Below, in pieces: positions 25,886 through 35,235 of a stretch of 64,000 nucleotides of DNA. The position numbers and the translations under genes were made by a program. The notes under the pieces are model-generated. The model had not been told where the DNA came from. It was given only the letters and a program-made list of their open reading frames with translations, and ran no database searches. Source of the DNA: an uncultured Alphaproteobacteria bacterium (lineage in GTDB: Bacteria > Pseudomonadota > Alphaproteobacteria > HIMB59 > GCA-002718135); the NCBI GenBank assembly GCA_902575815.1, contig CACGTA010000004.1, positions 1 through 64,000 on the forward strand. The letters are read 5' to 3'. Within the stretch, counting starts at the first letter, position 1. Each line of letters opens with the position of its first letter.

Positions 25886-27485
25886 ATCAAAAGAACTCCT
25901 GCTTGAAATGAAAAATATCCATATTGATGGATTTTCAGATGAGAGATGGCATAAAATTTTAAAAGGTGTAGATTTGACTTTACACAGAGGAGAAATACTA
26001 GGATTAATTGGAGAGAGTGGTGCCGGAAAATCTACTATGGGTAAAGCTGCAATGGGCTATACCCAACCAGGTTGTAAGATTATAAAAGGAGAAATTAATT
26101 TTAATGGCATAGACCTCGCTAAACTAACTGAATTTGAAAAGAGAAAAATTTGGGGAACTAAAATATCTTATGTTGCTCAATCAGCAGCAGCATCTTTTAA
26201 TCCTGCTCATAGATTAATGGAGCAAACAATAAGTGCTGCTAATAGATTAAAGATAAATCCAACGGATGTGTTAAAAAAAGATGCGGTTCAACTTTATGAA
26301 TCACTACAGCTTCCAGATGCGGAAAATATAGGAAATAGATACCCGCATCAAGTATCTGGAGGGCAACTACAAAGAATAATGACTGCAATGGCTATGTCCC
26401 CAAGACCAGAGTTAATTATATTTGATGAGCCCACAACAGCTTTAGATGTAACAACTCAAGTTGAAGTATTATCTGCTATGAGATCTATAGTAGATAAATT
26501 TAATACAGCAGCAATTTATATTACTCATGATTTAGCCGTAGTTGCGCAAATGGCTGATAGAATAAAAGTTTTGCGATACGGTGAAGAAGTTGAAGAAGCT
26601 GAAACAAGAGATATGCTATCAAACCCAAAAGAAGAATACACCAAATCTCTATGGTCAGTAAGATCACTGATCAAGCCTGAAGAAACAAATGAAGATTATA
26701 TGTTGTCTATTAAAAATATTGATGCAGCATATGGCTCATCAAAGGTCTTACATAATGTTTCTATAGATATTCCTAAAGGTAAAACAGTAGCTATAGTTGG
26801 TGAAAGTGGATCAGGAAAATCAACAACAGCAAGAGTAATTACAGGCTTACTTCCTCAATTAAAAGGAGAAATAATTTTTGATGGAAAAAAATTGTCTCCA
26901 AAACTTGATCAAAGGTCAAAAGAAGAATTAAGAAGAATTCAAATAATTTTTCAAATGCCTGACACTGCAATGAACCCTCGTCAAACTGTTGATGAAATAA
27001 TAGGAAGGCCAATAGAATTTTATCAAGGTATAAAAGGAAAAGAAAGAGAAGCAAAAGTTATTGAATTATTAAAAATGATTGAGCTAGATGAAACTTTTTT
27101 AGATAGATTACCATCCGAATTATCTGGAGGTCAAAAACAGAGAATATGCATTGCAAGAGCTTTAGCGGCTAACCCAGATTTAATTATTTGTGATGAAGTA
27201 ACATCAGCACTAGATCAAATTGTTCAAGAAGGAATATTAAAATTACTTCAAAAATTACAAAAAGAGCTTGGTGTTACTTATATTTTTATAACCCATGATA
27301 TAGCAACGGTTAAAGCAATCTCAGATGAAATAGTTGTTATGTATCAAGGTGAGGTAGTGGAACAAGGTTTGAAAAGTAAAATTTTGAATCCACCATATCC
27401 TGATTATACAGAACTTTTATTGTCTTCAGTCCCAGAAATGGATCCTGATTGGCTAACCAATCTTCTGAATAAAAGATCTTCCTAG
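25872..27485 (+). CDS. Fused double ABC ATPase (DppD-DppF type)
   Basis: A 537-residue protein with two complete nucleotide-binding domains in tandem. Domain 1 has Walker A GESGAGKST near residue 47, signature VSGGQLQR and Walker B LIIFDEPTTALD; domain 2 has GESGSGKST near residue 315, LSGGQKQR and LIICDEVTSALD (an Asp-Glu-Val variant of DEP). Many systems encode the two halves separately; here one chain supplies both sites, as in YejF/GsiA. It powers the peptide-type importer made by the genes on either side. Confidence 0.93.
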   Translation: MTLNKSKELLLEMKNIHIDGFSDERWHKILKGVDLTLHRGEILGLIGESGAGKSTMGKAAMGYTQPGCKIIKGEINFNGIDLAKLTEFEKRKIWGTKISYVAQSAAASFNPAHRLMEQTISAANRLKINPTDVLKKDAVQLYESLQLPDAENIGNRYPHQVSGGQLQRIMTAMAMSPRPELIIFDEPTTALDVTTQVEVLSAMRSIVDKFNTAAIYITHDLAVVAQMADRIKVLRYGEEVEEAETRDMLSNPKEEYTKSLWSVRSLIKPEETNEDYMLSIKNIDAAYGSSKVLHNVSIDIPKGKTVAIVGESGSGKSTTARVITGLLPQLKGEIIFDGKKLSPKLDQRSKEELRRIQIIFQMPDTAMNPRQTVDEIIGRPIEFYQGIKGKEREAKVIELLKMIELDETFLDRLPSELSGGQKQRICIARALAANPDLIICDEVTSALDQIVQEGILKLLQKLQKELGVTYIFITHDIATVKAISDEIVVMYQGEVVEQGLKSKILNPPYPDYTELLLSSVPEMDPDWLTNLLNKRSS

Positions 27486-27503
27486 TAATCTATATTTTAA
27501 ATA

Positions 27504-27770
27504 ATGAATATATTTAAATTTTTACTTAATTTTTTTTCTAGCAAAGAAAATAGAATAGATAATCTAGAAGCAAAAAATATAATGATAATTGAGAACAGGT
27601 TTAATAAATATAATTTAACATTAGGTTCTATTTACAAAGTAAATCAAAATATAAAACTAAAAAATTTTAAAAATAAAATTCTTGAAGATAGCTTAACAAT
27701 AGTAGTTACTGACAATAAAGGTAAAACTATTGGATATATCTCTAAAAAAGAGATAGATAATATTCAATAA
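27504..27770 (+). CDS. Small hypothetical protein
   Basis: An 88-residue protein I do not recognise. It starts with a short hydrophobic run (MNIFKFLLNFFSS), then a lysine- and asparagine-rich part, and ends with a compact beta-rich segment (LTIVVTDNKGKTIGYISKKEID) that recalls small beta-barrel or HIRAN/PRC-like pieces, though I cannot assign one. It lies 18 bases after the ATPase gene and directly before the SDR gene, with no gap, so it is almost surely translated as part of this operon. Confidence 0.6.
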   Translation: MNIFKFLLNFFSSKENRIDNLEAKNIMIIENRFNKYNLTLGSIYKVNQNIKLKNFKNKILEDSLTIVVTDNKGKTIGYISKKEIDNIQ

Positions 27771-28553
27771 ATGAAAATCAATCTGAATAAAAAAAATTAT
27801 GTTATATCTGCTGGTGCAGATGGTTTAGGTTTTGCTATAGCAAATAAGATAATTAATTCAGGGGGTAAGGTATATTTATCTGATATAAATAAATCAAAAA
27901 TTGATAAAATAAATTCAAATAAAAAATATCGTAATAAAATATTTGCTCAACACTTAGACTGCACAAATCCCAAAGACATAAAAAAATATTTTAATTCCAT
28001 ATCAAACTTAAAAAAAATAGATGGATTAATAAATAATATTGGTATTGCAGGACCTACAAAGTATCTTCAAAATATTTCAATAGATGAATGGGATAACACA
28101 ATAAAAACCAATTTAAGTTCACATTTTTATTTTACAAAATTTGCTATTCCATTTTTAAAAAAAGCTAAAAAAGGATCTATCATTAATTTATCTTCAACTG
28201 CAGGATTATATGGTTTTGCTCAACGTTCACCATATGCATCAAGTAAATGGGCAATAATTGGATTAACTAAAACATTAGCTGTTGAGTTAGGAAAATTTAA
28301 AATACGAGTAAATGCAATTTGTCCTGGTTCTGTTAATGGCGATAGAATGGATAGAGTAATAAATGCTAAAGCTAAATTAATTAATTCAACAAATAAACAA
28401 GTAAGAAAAGAATTAGAGTCAATGGTTTCATTAAACACATTTGTAGAAAAAGAAGATATTGCATCAATGGCCTTATTTTTATTAAGTAATGCCTCAGAAA
28501 ATGTATCTGGTCAAATCATGACTGTTGATGGAAATACTGAAAGAATGAATTAG
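27771..28553 (+). CDS. Short-chain dehydrogenase/reductase (SDR)
   Basis: A 260-residue classical SDR. The cofactor loop is SAGADGLGFAIANK near residue 13 (TGxxxGxG variant), followed by NNIGIAGPT, the Ser of NLSSTAGLYG and the catalytic SPYASSKWA near residue 151. The Asp in YLSDINKSK after beta-2 suggests NAD rather than NADP. The end (SGQIMTVDGNTERMN) is typical. It oxidises or reduces a secondary alcohol or ketone of unknown identity. The stop codon TAG shares its last base with the GTG start of the GMC gene. Confidence 0.88.
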   Translation: MKINLNKKNYVISAGADGLGFAIANKIINSGGKVYLSDINKSKIDKINSNKKYRNKIFAQHLDCTNPKDIKKYFNSISNLKKIDGLINNIGIAGPTKYLQNISIDEWDNTIKTNLSSHFYFTKFAIPFLKKAKKGSIINLSSTAGLYGFAQRSPYASSKWAIIGLTKTLAVELGKFKIRVNAICPGSVNGDRMDRVINAKAKLINSTNKQVRKELESMVSLNTFVEKEDIASMALFLLSNASENVSGQIMTVDGNTERMN

Positions 28554-30154
28554 TGGATAACAACGCTGATTACATCATTGTTGGTGCAGGATCAGCAGGT
28601 TGTGTTTTAGCTAACAGATTGTCTTCACAATCAAAGAATACCGTAATTTTATTAGAAGCTGGTCCATCTAGTAAAACTTGGAAAGTTGATATGCCAAGCG
28701 CACTTCTATATGCAATGCATGATCCAAAGTATAATTGGAAATATTATACAGAGCCTGAACCATTTCTAAATAATAGATCTTTATATTGTCCAAGAGGTAA
28801 AATGATTGGGGGATGCTCTTCGCATAACGGCATGGTTTTTGCTAGAGGTCATAAAGAGGATTTTGATAGATGGTCTTCAAGTGGTTTAACTAATTGGTCA
28901 TATGAAAAAGTTTTACCTTTTTTTAAAAAATTAGAAACTTGGTCTCATAATAGTAATGAAAGAGGTAATGAAGGACCATTAAAAGTAAATAAGTCAAACA
29001 TAGATAAAAAATATCCTTTATTCAAAAAAGTTTTAGAAGCTGCACAAGAAGCTGGATATAAAATATTTAATGACTCTAATAATATTGATAAGGAAGGTTT
29101 TGGAACTTTTGATGTAACAATAAACAATGGTGTCAGGCAAAGTGTTGCTAAGGCATATTTAGATCCAATCCAAAATAGAAAAAATCTAAGAATAATAAAT
29201 AATATTGATGTTAAAAAAATTCTTTTTAAAAATAAAACTGCAATTGGTGTTGAAACGATTAAAAAAAATATAACCAATAATTATTTAGCCAATAAAGAAG
29301 TTATACTTTGTGCTGGTTCAATTAATTCTCCTAAAATTCTTCAATTATCTGGGATTGGCAATGAAAAACATCTTAAAAGTTTAGGAATAGAAGTAATTCA
29401 TAATTTAATTGGAGTAGGAGAAAATTTACAAGATCATTTAGAGATGTACATTCAGTATAAATCTAAAAAAAATGAAACATTACATACACTAGCAACGAAT
29501 TATCTTTATCAAGCTATTGAGGGATCAAAATGGTTTTTATTTAAAAAAGGTAGATTAGCAAATTCAAATTTAGAATTAGGAGGGTTTGTTAAATCTGACA
29601 AATCATATAATCATCCAAACTTACAATTTCATTTTTTTCCATACTTAGTTATTAATCATGGTTTAGAAAATCCTAATTTTGAAGCTTTTCAATTTCATGT
29701 TTGTCCAAATAGACCAAAAAGTAGGGGTTTTGTTAAAATTAAAACAAATAACTATAAAGATGATCCTAAAATACAATTTAATTATCTTAAGCATGAAGAC
29801 GATTTAAATCAAATGAGACAAGGTGTGGGAATTGCTAAAAAAATATTATCTCAAAAAGCACTAAAAGAATATGTTGGCACTGAAATAAGACCTGGGAAGA
29901 ATGTATTTAATCAAAATGAGTTAGATGAAGTTATTAAAAATACATCTGAATCTGCGTATCATCCGTCATGCACAAATAAAATGGGTGAGGACAAAACTTC
30001 AGTTGTAGACCAAAACTTAAGGGTTCATGGAATTCAAAATTTAAGAGTTATTGATGCTTCTGTAATGCCAGATATTGTTAGTGCTAATTTAAATGCAACA
30101 ACTATTATGATTGCTGAAAAAGCTTACGACCAAATAAATAGTACCGTTAGTTAG
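28553..30154 (+). CDS. GMC family FAD oxidoreductase, choline dehydrogenase-like (second copy)
   Basis: A 533-residue GMC flavoprotein starting at a GTG that overlaps the SDR stop by one base. FAD motif VGAGSAGCVLANRLSS starts at residue 10; the GMC signature reads GKMIGGCSSHNGMVFARG; the catalytic region is ESAYHPSCTNKMG followed by DASVMPDIVSANLNATT. It differs clearly from the copy at 11056-12693, so it probably serves another alcohol. It is the last gene of the plus-strand run that begins with the permeases at 23970, linking alcohol oxidation to the imported solute. Confidence 0.9.
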   Translation: MDNNADYIIVGAGSAGCVLANRLSSQSKNTVILLEAGPSSKTWKVDMPSALLYAMHDPKYNWKYYTEPEPFLNNRSLYCPRGKMIGGCSSHNGMVFARGHKEDFDRWSSSGLTNWSYEKVLPFFKKLETWSHNSNERGNEGPLKVNKSNIDKKYPLFKKVLEAAQEAGYKIFNDSNNIDKEGFGTFDVTINNGVRQSVAKAYLDPIQNRKNLRIINNIDVKKILFKNKTAIGVETIKKNITNNYLANKEVILCAGSINSPKILQLSGIGNEKHLKSLGIEVIHNLIGVGENLQDHLEMYIQYKSKKNETLHTLATNYLYQAIEGSKWFLFKKGRLANSNLELGGFVKSDKSYNHPNLQFHFFPYLVINHGLENPNFEAFQFHVCPNRPKSRGFVKIKTNNYKDDPKIQFNYLKHEDDLNQMRQGVGIAKKILSQKALKEYVGTEIRPGKNVFNQNELDEVIKNTSESAYHPSCTNKMGEDKTSVVDQNLRVHGIQNLRVIDASVMPDIVSANLNATTIMIAEKAYDQINSTVS

Positions 30155-30174
30155 AAAATTAAAATCTAATATAA

Positions 30175-30354
30175 TTAGATAGTTTTTCTTCTAAGAGTCC
30201 AACCGTATCTTTCGCTGTAGTATGCTTCGATACCATCAGCAAGATTAAGGTCATAATTTGAGTCTATAGATCCTTCAAGAACCTTCTTCTCAATAGAACT
30301 CTGCTCTAGGCTTTCTTTTTGGTTATTAATGTTTTCTGTTAATTTACTATTCAT
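30175..30354 (-). CDS. Small 59-residue hypothetical protein
   Basis: An open frame in the only stretch over 300 bases without a large gene. It starts at an ATG at 30354 (MNSKLTENINNQKES), is acidic and Gln/Glu-rich at first, and ends in a distinctive tail, NLADGIEAYYSERYGWTLRR. Base composition is like the flanking genes and the tail has a non-random aromatic/arginine pattern. No Shine-Dalgarno is seen, which is common in this genome. It is divergent from the ScfR-type regulator gene. Function unknown. Confidence 0.55.
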   Translation of the reverse strand: MNSKLTENINNQKESLEQSSIEKKVLEGSIDSNYDLNLADGIEAYYSERYGWTLRRKTI

Positions 30355-30445
30355 ATTTACAGATTTTACAAATACATAATAATATAAAAAAAAACTAGTG
30401 TTTTTCTTATTTTTAATGTAAAGAAAATTACTTCAAATTTTTTAT

Positions 30446-30463
30446 TTTTGTAAATTTTGTAAA
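30446..30463 (+). promoter_or_regulatory. Tandem TTTTGTAAA repeat at the regulator start codon
   Basis: Two perfect head-to-tail copies of TTTTGTAAA (30446-30454 and 30455-30463) end on the first base of the regulator's ATG. RamB/ScfR-type regulators bind TTTGCAAA-like sites, so this may be an autoregulatory operator; the match to known sites is approximate. Confidence 0.45.
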
Positions 30464-31902
30464 TGAATATTGAATCTGACATAAATTTTGGTCCAAGGTT
30501 AAAAAAACAAAGGATAAGCAAAGGTTTTTCACAAGCTGAATTATCAAAAACTATTGGAATATCTCCTAGTTATTTAAATTTAATTGAAAGTGGAAAAAGA
30601 AAAATACCGCTTTCCTTACTAATTAAAGCAGCTGATAAATTAGATTTATCAATTAAAGACTTCTCAACAGAATCTAGCAAACGACTTCTTTCAGACGTGA
30701 TGGATGTTTTAAGCAATGAAATTTTTGATGATTTAAAGATAACTAATCACGACACAAGTGACTTCATTGGTTCAAATCCTAACATAGCTAAAGCATTACT
30801 GACAATAAATGATTCTTTCAAAAGCTTTAAAGAAGATATGCAAAATCGACTTGAAACTATGGATGTCAATGCAAATCAAATAAAAAAACCAACAAGACTA
30901 CCTGTAGAAATTGTTTCAGATATTCTTCAAGAAAATAAAAATTACTTTCATGATTTAGAAGTAAGTTCTGAAAATCTAAGAAAAGAAATAGGTCTTGAAA
31001 CTGGACCTAACATTGGTTCTGGATCTAAATTATCACTTTATCTCAAAGAAAAACATGGAATTGAGGTTAAAATTGTAACCATAAACGAAGATGAAAAAAT
31101 AGTAAAAAGATTTGATGAAAATTCAAAGATTTTTTATCTTTCTGAAATGTTAACTTATACATCTAGAAACTTTCATTTAGCATCACAAGTTGCTTATTTA
31201 GAGGCTAATGAAGTTATCAATAAAGTTATTAAAGATAATAATGTTGAATCAGAAGAAGTAGAACCCTTGCTTAAACTATCTTTACTAAATTATTATGCTG
31301 CTGCTTTTATGATGCCTTATAACGATTTTTTAAAGAGTGCTAAATTACATAAATATGATGTAGAAATTTTGATGCATCATTATGCTTGTAGTTTTGAACA
31401 AGTTACACATAGATTAACAAATCTTCAAAGACCCGGAAACGAAGGAGTGCCATTTCATTTTTTAAAAACAGATATTGCTGGAAATGTGTCAAAACGATTT
31501 TCTTTATCTGGTATTCATATACCAAGACATGGAGGTTCTTGTCCTAGATGGAATGTATATACTGCTTTTTTAAATCCTGGAAAAATTCATCCTCAAATAT
31601 CTAAAATGCCAGATGGACGAGTGTATTTTTGTATCGCAAGAGCTTTTGAGAAAGGAATTGAAAAACATGGAATGCCTAAAAGCTTTGTTTCAATTGGTTT
31701 AGGTTGTGATATGAAATACGCAAAAGATTTAATATATTCTGAAGGAATTGATTTAAATAATAAAAAATTACAAATGCCAATTGGAGTTTCTTGTAGAATT
31801 TGCCCTAGAGTAGAATGTCAGCAAAGAGCTTTTCCTCCAATTGATAAAGAACTTAAATTAGATATAAAATATCGTGGCACCTCTCCCTACGTTACAATTT
31901 AG
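30463..31902 (+). CDS. XRE-family short-chain fatty acyl-CoA regulator (ScfR/RamB/PccR type)
   Basis: A 479-residue regulator. Residues 10-65 form an XRE helix-turn-helix (GPRLKKQRISKGFSQAELSK, ISPSYLNLIESGKRKIP). The centre is an IrrE/ImmA-like region without an intact HExxH. The C-terminal domain is that of short-chain fatty acyl-CoA regulators: HHYACSFEQVTHRLTNLQRP, HIPRHGGSCPRWN, and the cysteine group in GVSCRICPRVECQQRAFPP. Relatives control propionyl-CoA, acetate or glyoxylate-related genes in response to acyl-CoA. It is convergent with the carnitine operon, whose products feed acetoacetate/acyl-CoA metabolism. Confidence 0.88.
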   Translation: MNIESDINFGPRLKKQRISKGFSQAELSKTIGISPSYLNLIESGKRKIPLSLLIKAADKLDLSIKDFSTESSKRLLSDVMDVLSNEIFDDLKITNHDTSDFIGSNPNIAKALLTINDSFKSFKEDMQNRLETMDVNANQIKKPTRLPVEIVSDILQENKNYFHDLEVSSENLRKEIGLETGPNIGSGSKLSLYLKEKHGIEVKIVTINEDEKIVKRFDENSKIFYLSEMLTYTSRNFHLASQVAYLEANEVINKVIKDNNVESEEVEPLLKLSLLNYYAAAFMMPYNDFLKSAKLHKYDVEILMHHYACSFEQVTHRLTNLQRPGNEGVPFHFLKTDIAGNVSKRFSLSGIHIPRHGGSCPRWNVYTAFLNPGKIHPQISKMPDGRVYFCIARAFEKGIEKHGMPKSFVSIGLGCDMKYAKDLIYSEGIDLNNKKLQMPIGVSCRICPRVECQQRAFPPIDKELKLDIKYRGTSPYVTI

Positions 31903-32910
31903 TTAAATTTTAACTAACATTTTACCTAAATTTTTACCATTCAGTAGATCTATAAATGCTTTTGGAGCATTTTCTATATTTTCATAAATTGTTTCTTTAA
32001 ATTTTATTTTTCCTTCTGAAAGCCAATTTCGCATATCAGTTTCAAAAGGCTCTTTATCTTTTTCATGATCAAAAATTAAAAAACCTTTTATTGTTAATCT
32101 TTTTACTAATACGTGAGCCATATTTTTTAGGCCTGCAGGAGCAGAAGTTGAATTCATTTGAGATATTCTTCCACAAATAATAATTCTTCCAAAATTTTTC
32201 ATTCGAAAAATTGCAGACTCTAAAAAATCACCCCCAACATTATCAAAGTATAAGTCAAATCCTTCAGGACAAATTTCTTTTAAGTGAAGAACAAGGTTAT
32301 CAATTTTTTTATAATTAAATGCTACATCAACATTTAATTCATTTTTTAACCAATCAACTTTTTCATCTGATCCTGTACTAGCGTAAACTTTACATCCTAA
32401 ATTTTTTGCAATTTGACAAACTGTTGATCCAACACTTCCACCTGCTGAAGATACAAGAATACTTTGTCCCTTTTGTATTTTTCCATGATTGAAAAGACCA
32501 ATATATGCAGTCTGCCCTGTCATTCCTAAAGGTCCTAGATAAGTTTGCAATGGAAGATCAGAATTTTTGATTTTTTTTAAATCACTACTTTTGCAAATGA
32601 AGTTATCTCTCATGCCAAAATTACTGAACACAATATCTCCTTCTTGAAATTGTGAATCTTTTGATTTTTGGACTAAACCAATTGCATAACCCTCCATTTC
32701 CTCCCCTAGTAAAAAGGGTGGTTTATAATTTTTACGTTCTGTCATTCTTGCTCTCATATACGGATCAACTGATATCCACGAATTAAGAACATGAATATTA
32801 TTTGTTTTATCTAACTCTAAAGCTTTAGATTTAATTTCAAAATCATCTTCTTTAGGTAAACCAGTTGGGATATAATTTTTTAAGGCTACATATTTTGAGA
32901 TTATTGTCAT
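31903..32910 (-). CDS. NADP-dependent MDR oxidoreductase (CurA/prostaglandin reductase-like)
   Basis: A 335-residue zinc-free medium-chain reductase. It shows ISVDPYMRARM near residue 50, GQTAYIGLFNHGKIQKGQSILV, the cofactor loop SSAGGSVGSTVCQIAKNLGCKVYAS, and FDLYFDNVGGDFLE, all typical of CurA/PTGR double-bond reductases acting on activated enones. Third gene of the carnitine operon, 2 bases after the carnitine dehydrogenase gene; its part in that pathway is not known from other organisms to me. Its stop abuts the stop of the regulator gene with no bases between. Confidence 0.85.
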   Translation of the reverse strand: MTIISKYVALKNYIPTGLPKEDDFEIKSKALELDKTNNIHVLNSWISVDPYMRARMTERKNYKPPFLLGEEMEGYAIGLVQKSKDSQFQEGDIVFSNFGMRDNFICKSSDLKKIKNSDLPLQTYLGPLGMTGQTAYIGLFNHGKIQKGQSILVSSAGGSVGSTVCQIAKNLGCKVYASTGSDEKVDWLKNELNVDVAFNYKKIDNLVLHLKEICPEGFDLYFDNVGGDFLESAIFRMKNFGRIIICGRISQMNSTSAPAGLKNMAHVLVKRLTIKGFLIFDHEKDKEPFETDMRNWLSEGKIKFKETIYENIENAPKAFIDLLNGKNLGKMLVKI

Positions 32911-32912
32911 AA

Positions 32913-33833
32913 TTATAATTTATATTTTTTCTTTAATTCTAGCAAATCTATTAAGAAATTATCTCTTATGTTACTTAAATCTTTTATAGAATGATTATTT
33001 GATTGTTTTTTTGTTCCTTTGATGATTTTTTCTTTAAGTTTTTTTGATAATTTTGGAGACTTGAGTTTAGTCCATGGAAGTTTCAATGCTGGTCCAAATT
33101 GATCTAACATGTGTTTCATACCCATTTCCCCTCCAGCTAGATGAAATGTAAGAAAAGTTCCCATTAGAGCCCACCTCATACCAGGACCATAAGTAATCGC
33201 TTCATCCAAATCTTTTGTTGAAGCAAATCCATCATTTACAATATGTAATCCTTCTCTCCATAAAGCTTCTTGTAATCTATCAGATAAAAAGCCTGGCAAT
33301 TCTTTTTCTACCAATAACGTTTTCATTTTAATTTTTTGATAAAATTTTTTTGCTTTATTGAGGTATAAATTTGTAGTTTTTTTCCCTTTTACAATTTCAA
33401 CCAATGGGAGAATATATACAGGGTTAAAGGGATGAGCTATGATTAATCTTTTTGGATTAATACATTTCGATTGTAAATCTGATGGAAGTAAACCAGATGA
33501 GCTTGAAGCAATTATTGAATTTGAGGGTGAATATTTACTTATATTTTTTATAACATCTTTTTTTAAAGATAGTCTTTCAGGCACATTTTCCTGAATTAAA
33601 TCTGCATTTTTCACTGCTTCCTCAATATTATCTACGATTTCCAAATTTTTGAAGTTGATTTTTGTATTATATAATTTTTTTATAATTAAGTTTGTTCTTA
33701 TTATTTCATCTTTCAGAAAAGTTAATTGCTGAAAATTTTTATCAAATGCTTTAACTTTTATACCATTAGCTAGAAATCTAAGTATCCAGCCGGTACCAAT
33801 TACACCAGTTCCAATGACAGCAATATTTTTCAA
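32913..33833 (-). CDS. lcdH: L-carnitine 3-dehydrogenase-like (3-hydroxyacyl-CoA dehydrogenase fold)
   Basis: A 306-residue NAD enzyme. Rossmann motif VIGTGVIGTGW at residues 6-16, VQENVPERLSLKK-like DLIQENVPERLSL near residue 80, SSSSGLLPSDLQ, and HPFNPVYILPLVEIVKGK. These fit the carnitine dehydrogenase subgroup, which oxidises carnitine to 3-dehydrocarnitine. The decisive evidence is context: the BKACE gene lies 1 base upstream in the same operon and a small thioesterase gene is divergent to it, the standard set for carnitine to glycine betaine. Confidence 0.85.
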   Translation of the reverse strand: MKNIAVIGTGVIGTGWILRFLANGIKVKAFDKNFQQLTFLKDEIIRTNLIIKKLYNTKINFKNLEIVDNIEEAVKNADLIQENVPERLSLKKDVIKNISKYSPSNSIIASSSSGLLPSDLQSKCINPKRLIIAHPFNPVYILPLVEIVKGKKTTNLYLNKAKKFYQKIKMKTLLVEKELPGFLSDRLQEALWREGLHIVNDGFASTKDLDEAITYGPGMRWALMGTFLTFHLAGGEMGMKHMLDQFGPALKLPWTKLKSPKLSKKLKEKIIKGTKKQSNNHSIKDLSNIRDNFLIDLLELKKKYKL

Positions 33834-33834
33834 A

Positions 33835-34725
33835 TTAAAAGTGTTTTTTTAGTTTTAATTTCTCTCTTGTCTGTTGCGGGGATATAATAGAAGCTCCCAT
33901 ATCTTCAACAATGCATCTTGCCTTTTCAACTAATTGTGCATTTGATGCAAAAACTCCTTTCTTTAAATAAAGATTGTCTTCCAGTCCTACACGAACATTT
34001 CCTCCTAAAATAACTGCTTGTGCAGCCATTGGCATTTGAGATCTTCCTATTCCAAATCCAGACCAAATGCCTTCAGAGGGTACCATTTCTGCCATTGCTT
34101 TCATTGCGCTCGTTGTTGCTGGTGACCCCCAAGGTATACCAAGGCATATTTGATAAAAAGGAGGTCCATCAATTAAACCTTCTTTATAAAGTTGGTTAGC
34201 AAACCATAAATGACCCATTTCAAAAGCTTCCATTTCTGGTTTCACTCCAAGCTCCTGCATTTTTTTTGCCGCAGTTCTTAGTTGTATTGGTGTATGAATA
34301 AATGTCATGTTTGTGTCACCAAAATTAAGTGATCCACAATCTAGAGTACAAATTTCAGGTAATAATTCTTCAACATGTTCTAATCTGCTTAATGCATCGA
34401 TCATATCTGTATTTGCTCCCACCGGATTTAAAGGATCTTTACCCGTTCCGACTTCAAAATCACCACCCATACCTGTTGTAAAATTTAAAACTACATCAGT
34501 TTCAGAAGAGCGAATTCTATCTGCCACTTCTTTATAATAATTTAAATTTCTAGAAGGTTTGCCATCAGGTTCTCTTACATGTACATGAGCTATTGCTGCA
34601 CCTGCTTTAGCGGCTTCAATTGAAGCATCAGCAATTTGTTTTGGTGTTATAGGTAATTCAGGATGTTTACCTGCTGTATCACCAGATCCTGTTACAGCAC
34701 ATGAAATTATTACTTCATTATTCAT
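33835..34725 (-). CDS. BKACE (beta-keto acid cleavage enzyme), 3-dehydrocarnitine type
   Basis: A 296-residue zinc TIM-barrel protein of the BKACE (DUF849) family. Metal residues His47 and His49 are in [15 protein letters not shown], followed by [10 protein letters not shown] and [11 protein letters not shown]. Family members condense a beta-keto acid with acetyl-CoA and release acetoacetate plus a new CoA ester. With carnitine dehydrogenase as the next gene (1 base gap) the likely reaction is dehydrocarnitine plus acetyl-CoA to betainyl-CoA plus acetoacetate. First gene of its operon. Confidence 0.88.
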   Translation of the reverse strand: MNNEVIISCAVTGSGDTAGKHPELPITPKQIADASIEAAKAGAAIAHVHVREPDGKPSRNLNYYKEVADRIRSSETDVVLNFTTGMGGDFEVGTGKDPLNPVGANTDMIDALSRLEHVEELLPEICTLDCGSLNFGDTNMTFIHTPIQLRTAAKKMQELGVKPEMEAFEMGHLWFANQLYKEGLIDGPPFYQICLGIPWGSPATTSAMKAMAEMVPSEGIWSGFGIGRSQMPMAAQAVILGGNVRVGLEDNLYLKKGVFASNAQLVEKARCIVEDMGASIISPQQTREKLKLKKHF

Positions 34726-34767
34726 TATTTTAAACTACTATATTTTTTGAATTAATAAAGTAAAACA

Positions 34768-35235
34768 ATGAAGATATATTTAAATTCAGGACGAGTTAAA
34801 AAGGAATGGACTGATTACAATGGTCATATGAATTTGGCATTTTATATCCATCTTTTTGATTCTGGATGGGAAGTTCTTTTACAAAAATTTAATATGGGTG
34901 AAACTTCTGCAAAAACAGAGAAGAAAACCACGTTTGCTGTAGAGTCACATACAACTTATGACAAAGAAGTGAAAGAGGGTGATGAAGTAGATATTAATTT
35001 ATTATTTCTTGATAGGGATAAAAAAAGATTAATTTATAAATTAGAAATGACACATAAACTTGAAGGTTATAGAGCAGCAACAACAGAGGTTTGTTCTTTG
35101 TATGTTGATTTAAATGTTAGAAAAGTTGCTGAATTAGAATTAGAAAAGCAAAAAGATATTGATAAATTTATTCAAGAAAATAAAAATAACTTTGACCCAG
35201 GCAACCTAACACTAATCAACAAGCTAAAAAAATAA
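34768..35235 (+). CDS. Hotdog-fold thioesterase, probable betainyl-CoA thioesterase
   Basis: A 155-residue 4-hydroxybenzoyl-CoA-thioesterase-like protein. The hotdog signature is TDYNGHMNLAFYIHLFDSGWE near residue 17 (Asp and the HM motif), followed by VESHTTYDKEVKEGDEV. Alone it could be any acyl-CoA thioesterase, but divergence by about 40 bases from BKACE and carnitine dehydrogenase matches the known carnitine set, where it releases glycine betaine from betainyl-CoA. Its stop directly abuts that of the convergent HD-domain gene. Confidence 0.82.
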   Translation: MKIYLNSGRVKKEWTDYNGHMNLAFYIHLFDSGWEVLLQKFNMGETSAKTEKKTTFAVESHTTYDKEVKEGDEVDINLLFLDRDKKRLIYKLEMTHKLEGYRAATTEVCSLYVDLNVRKVAELELEKQKDIDKFIQENKNNFDPGNLTLINKLKK

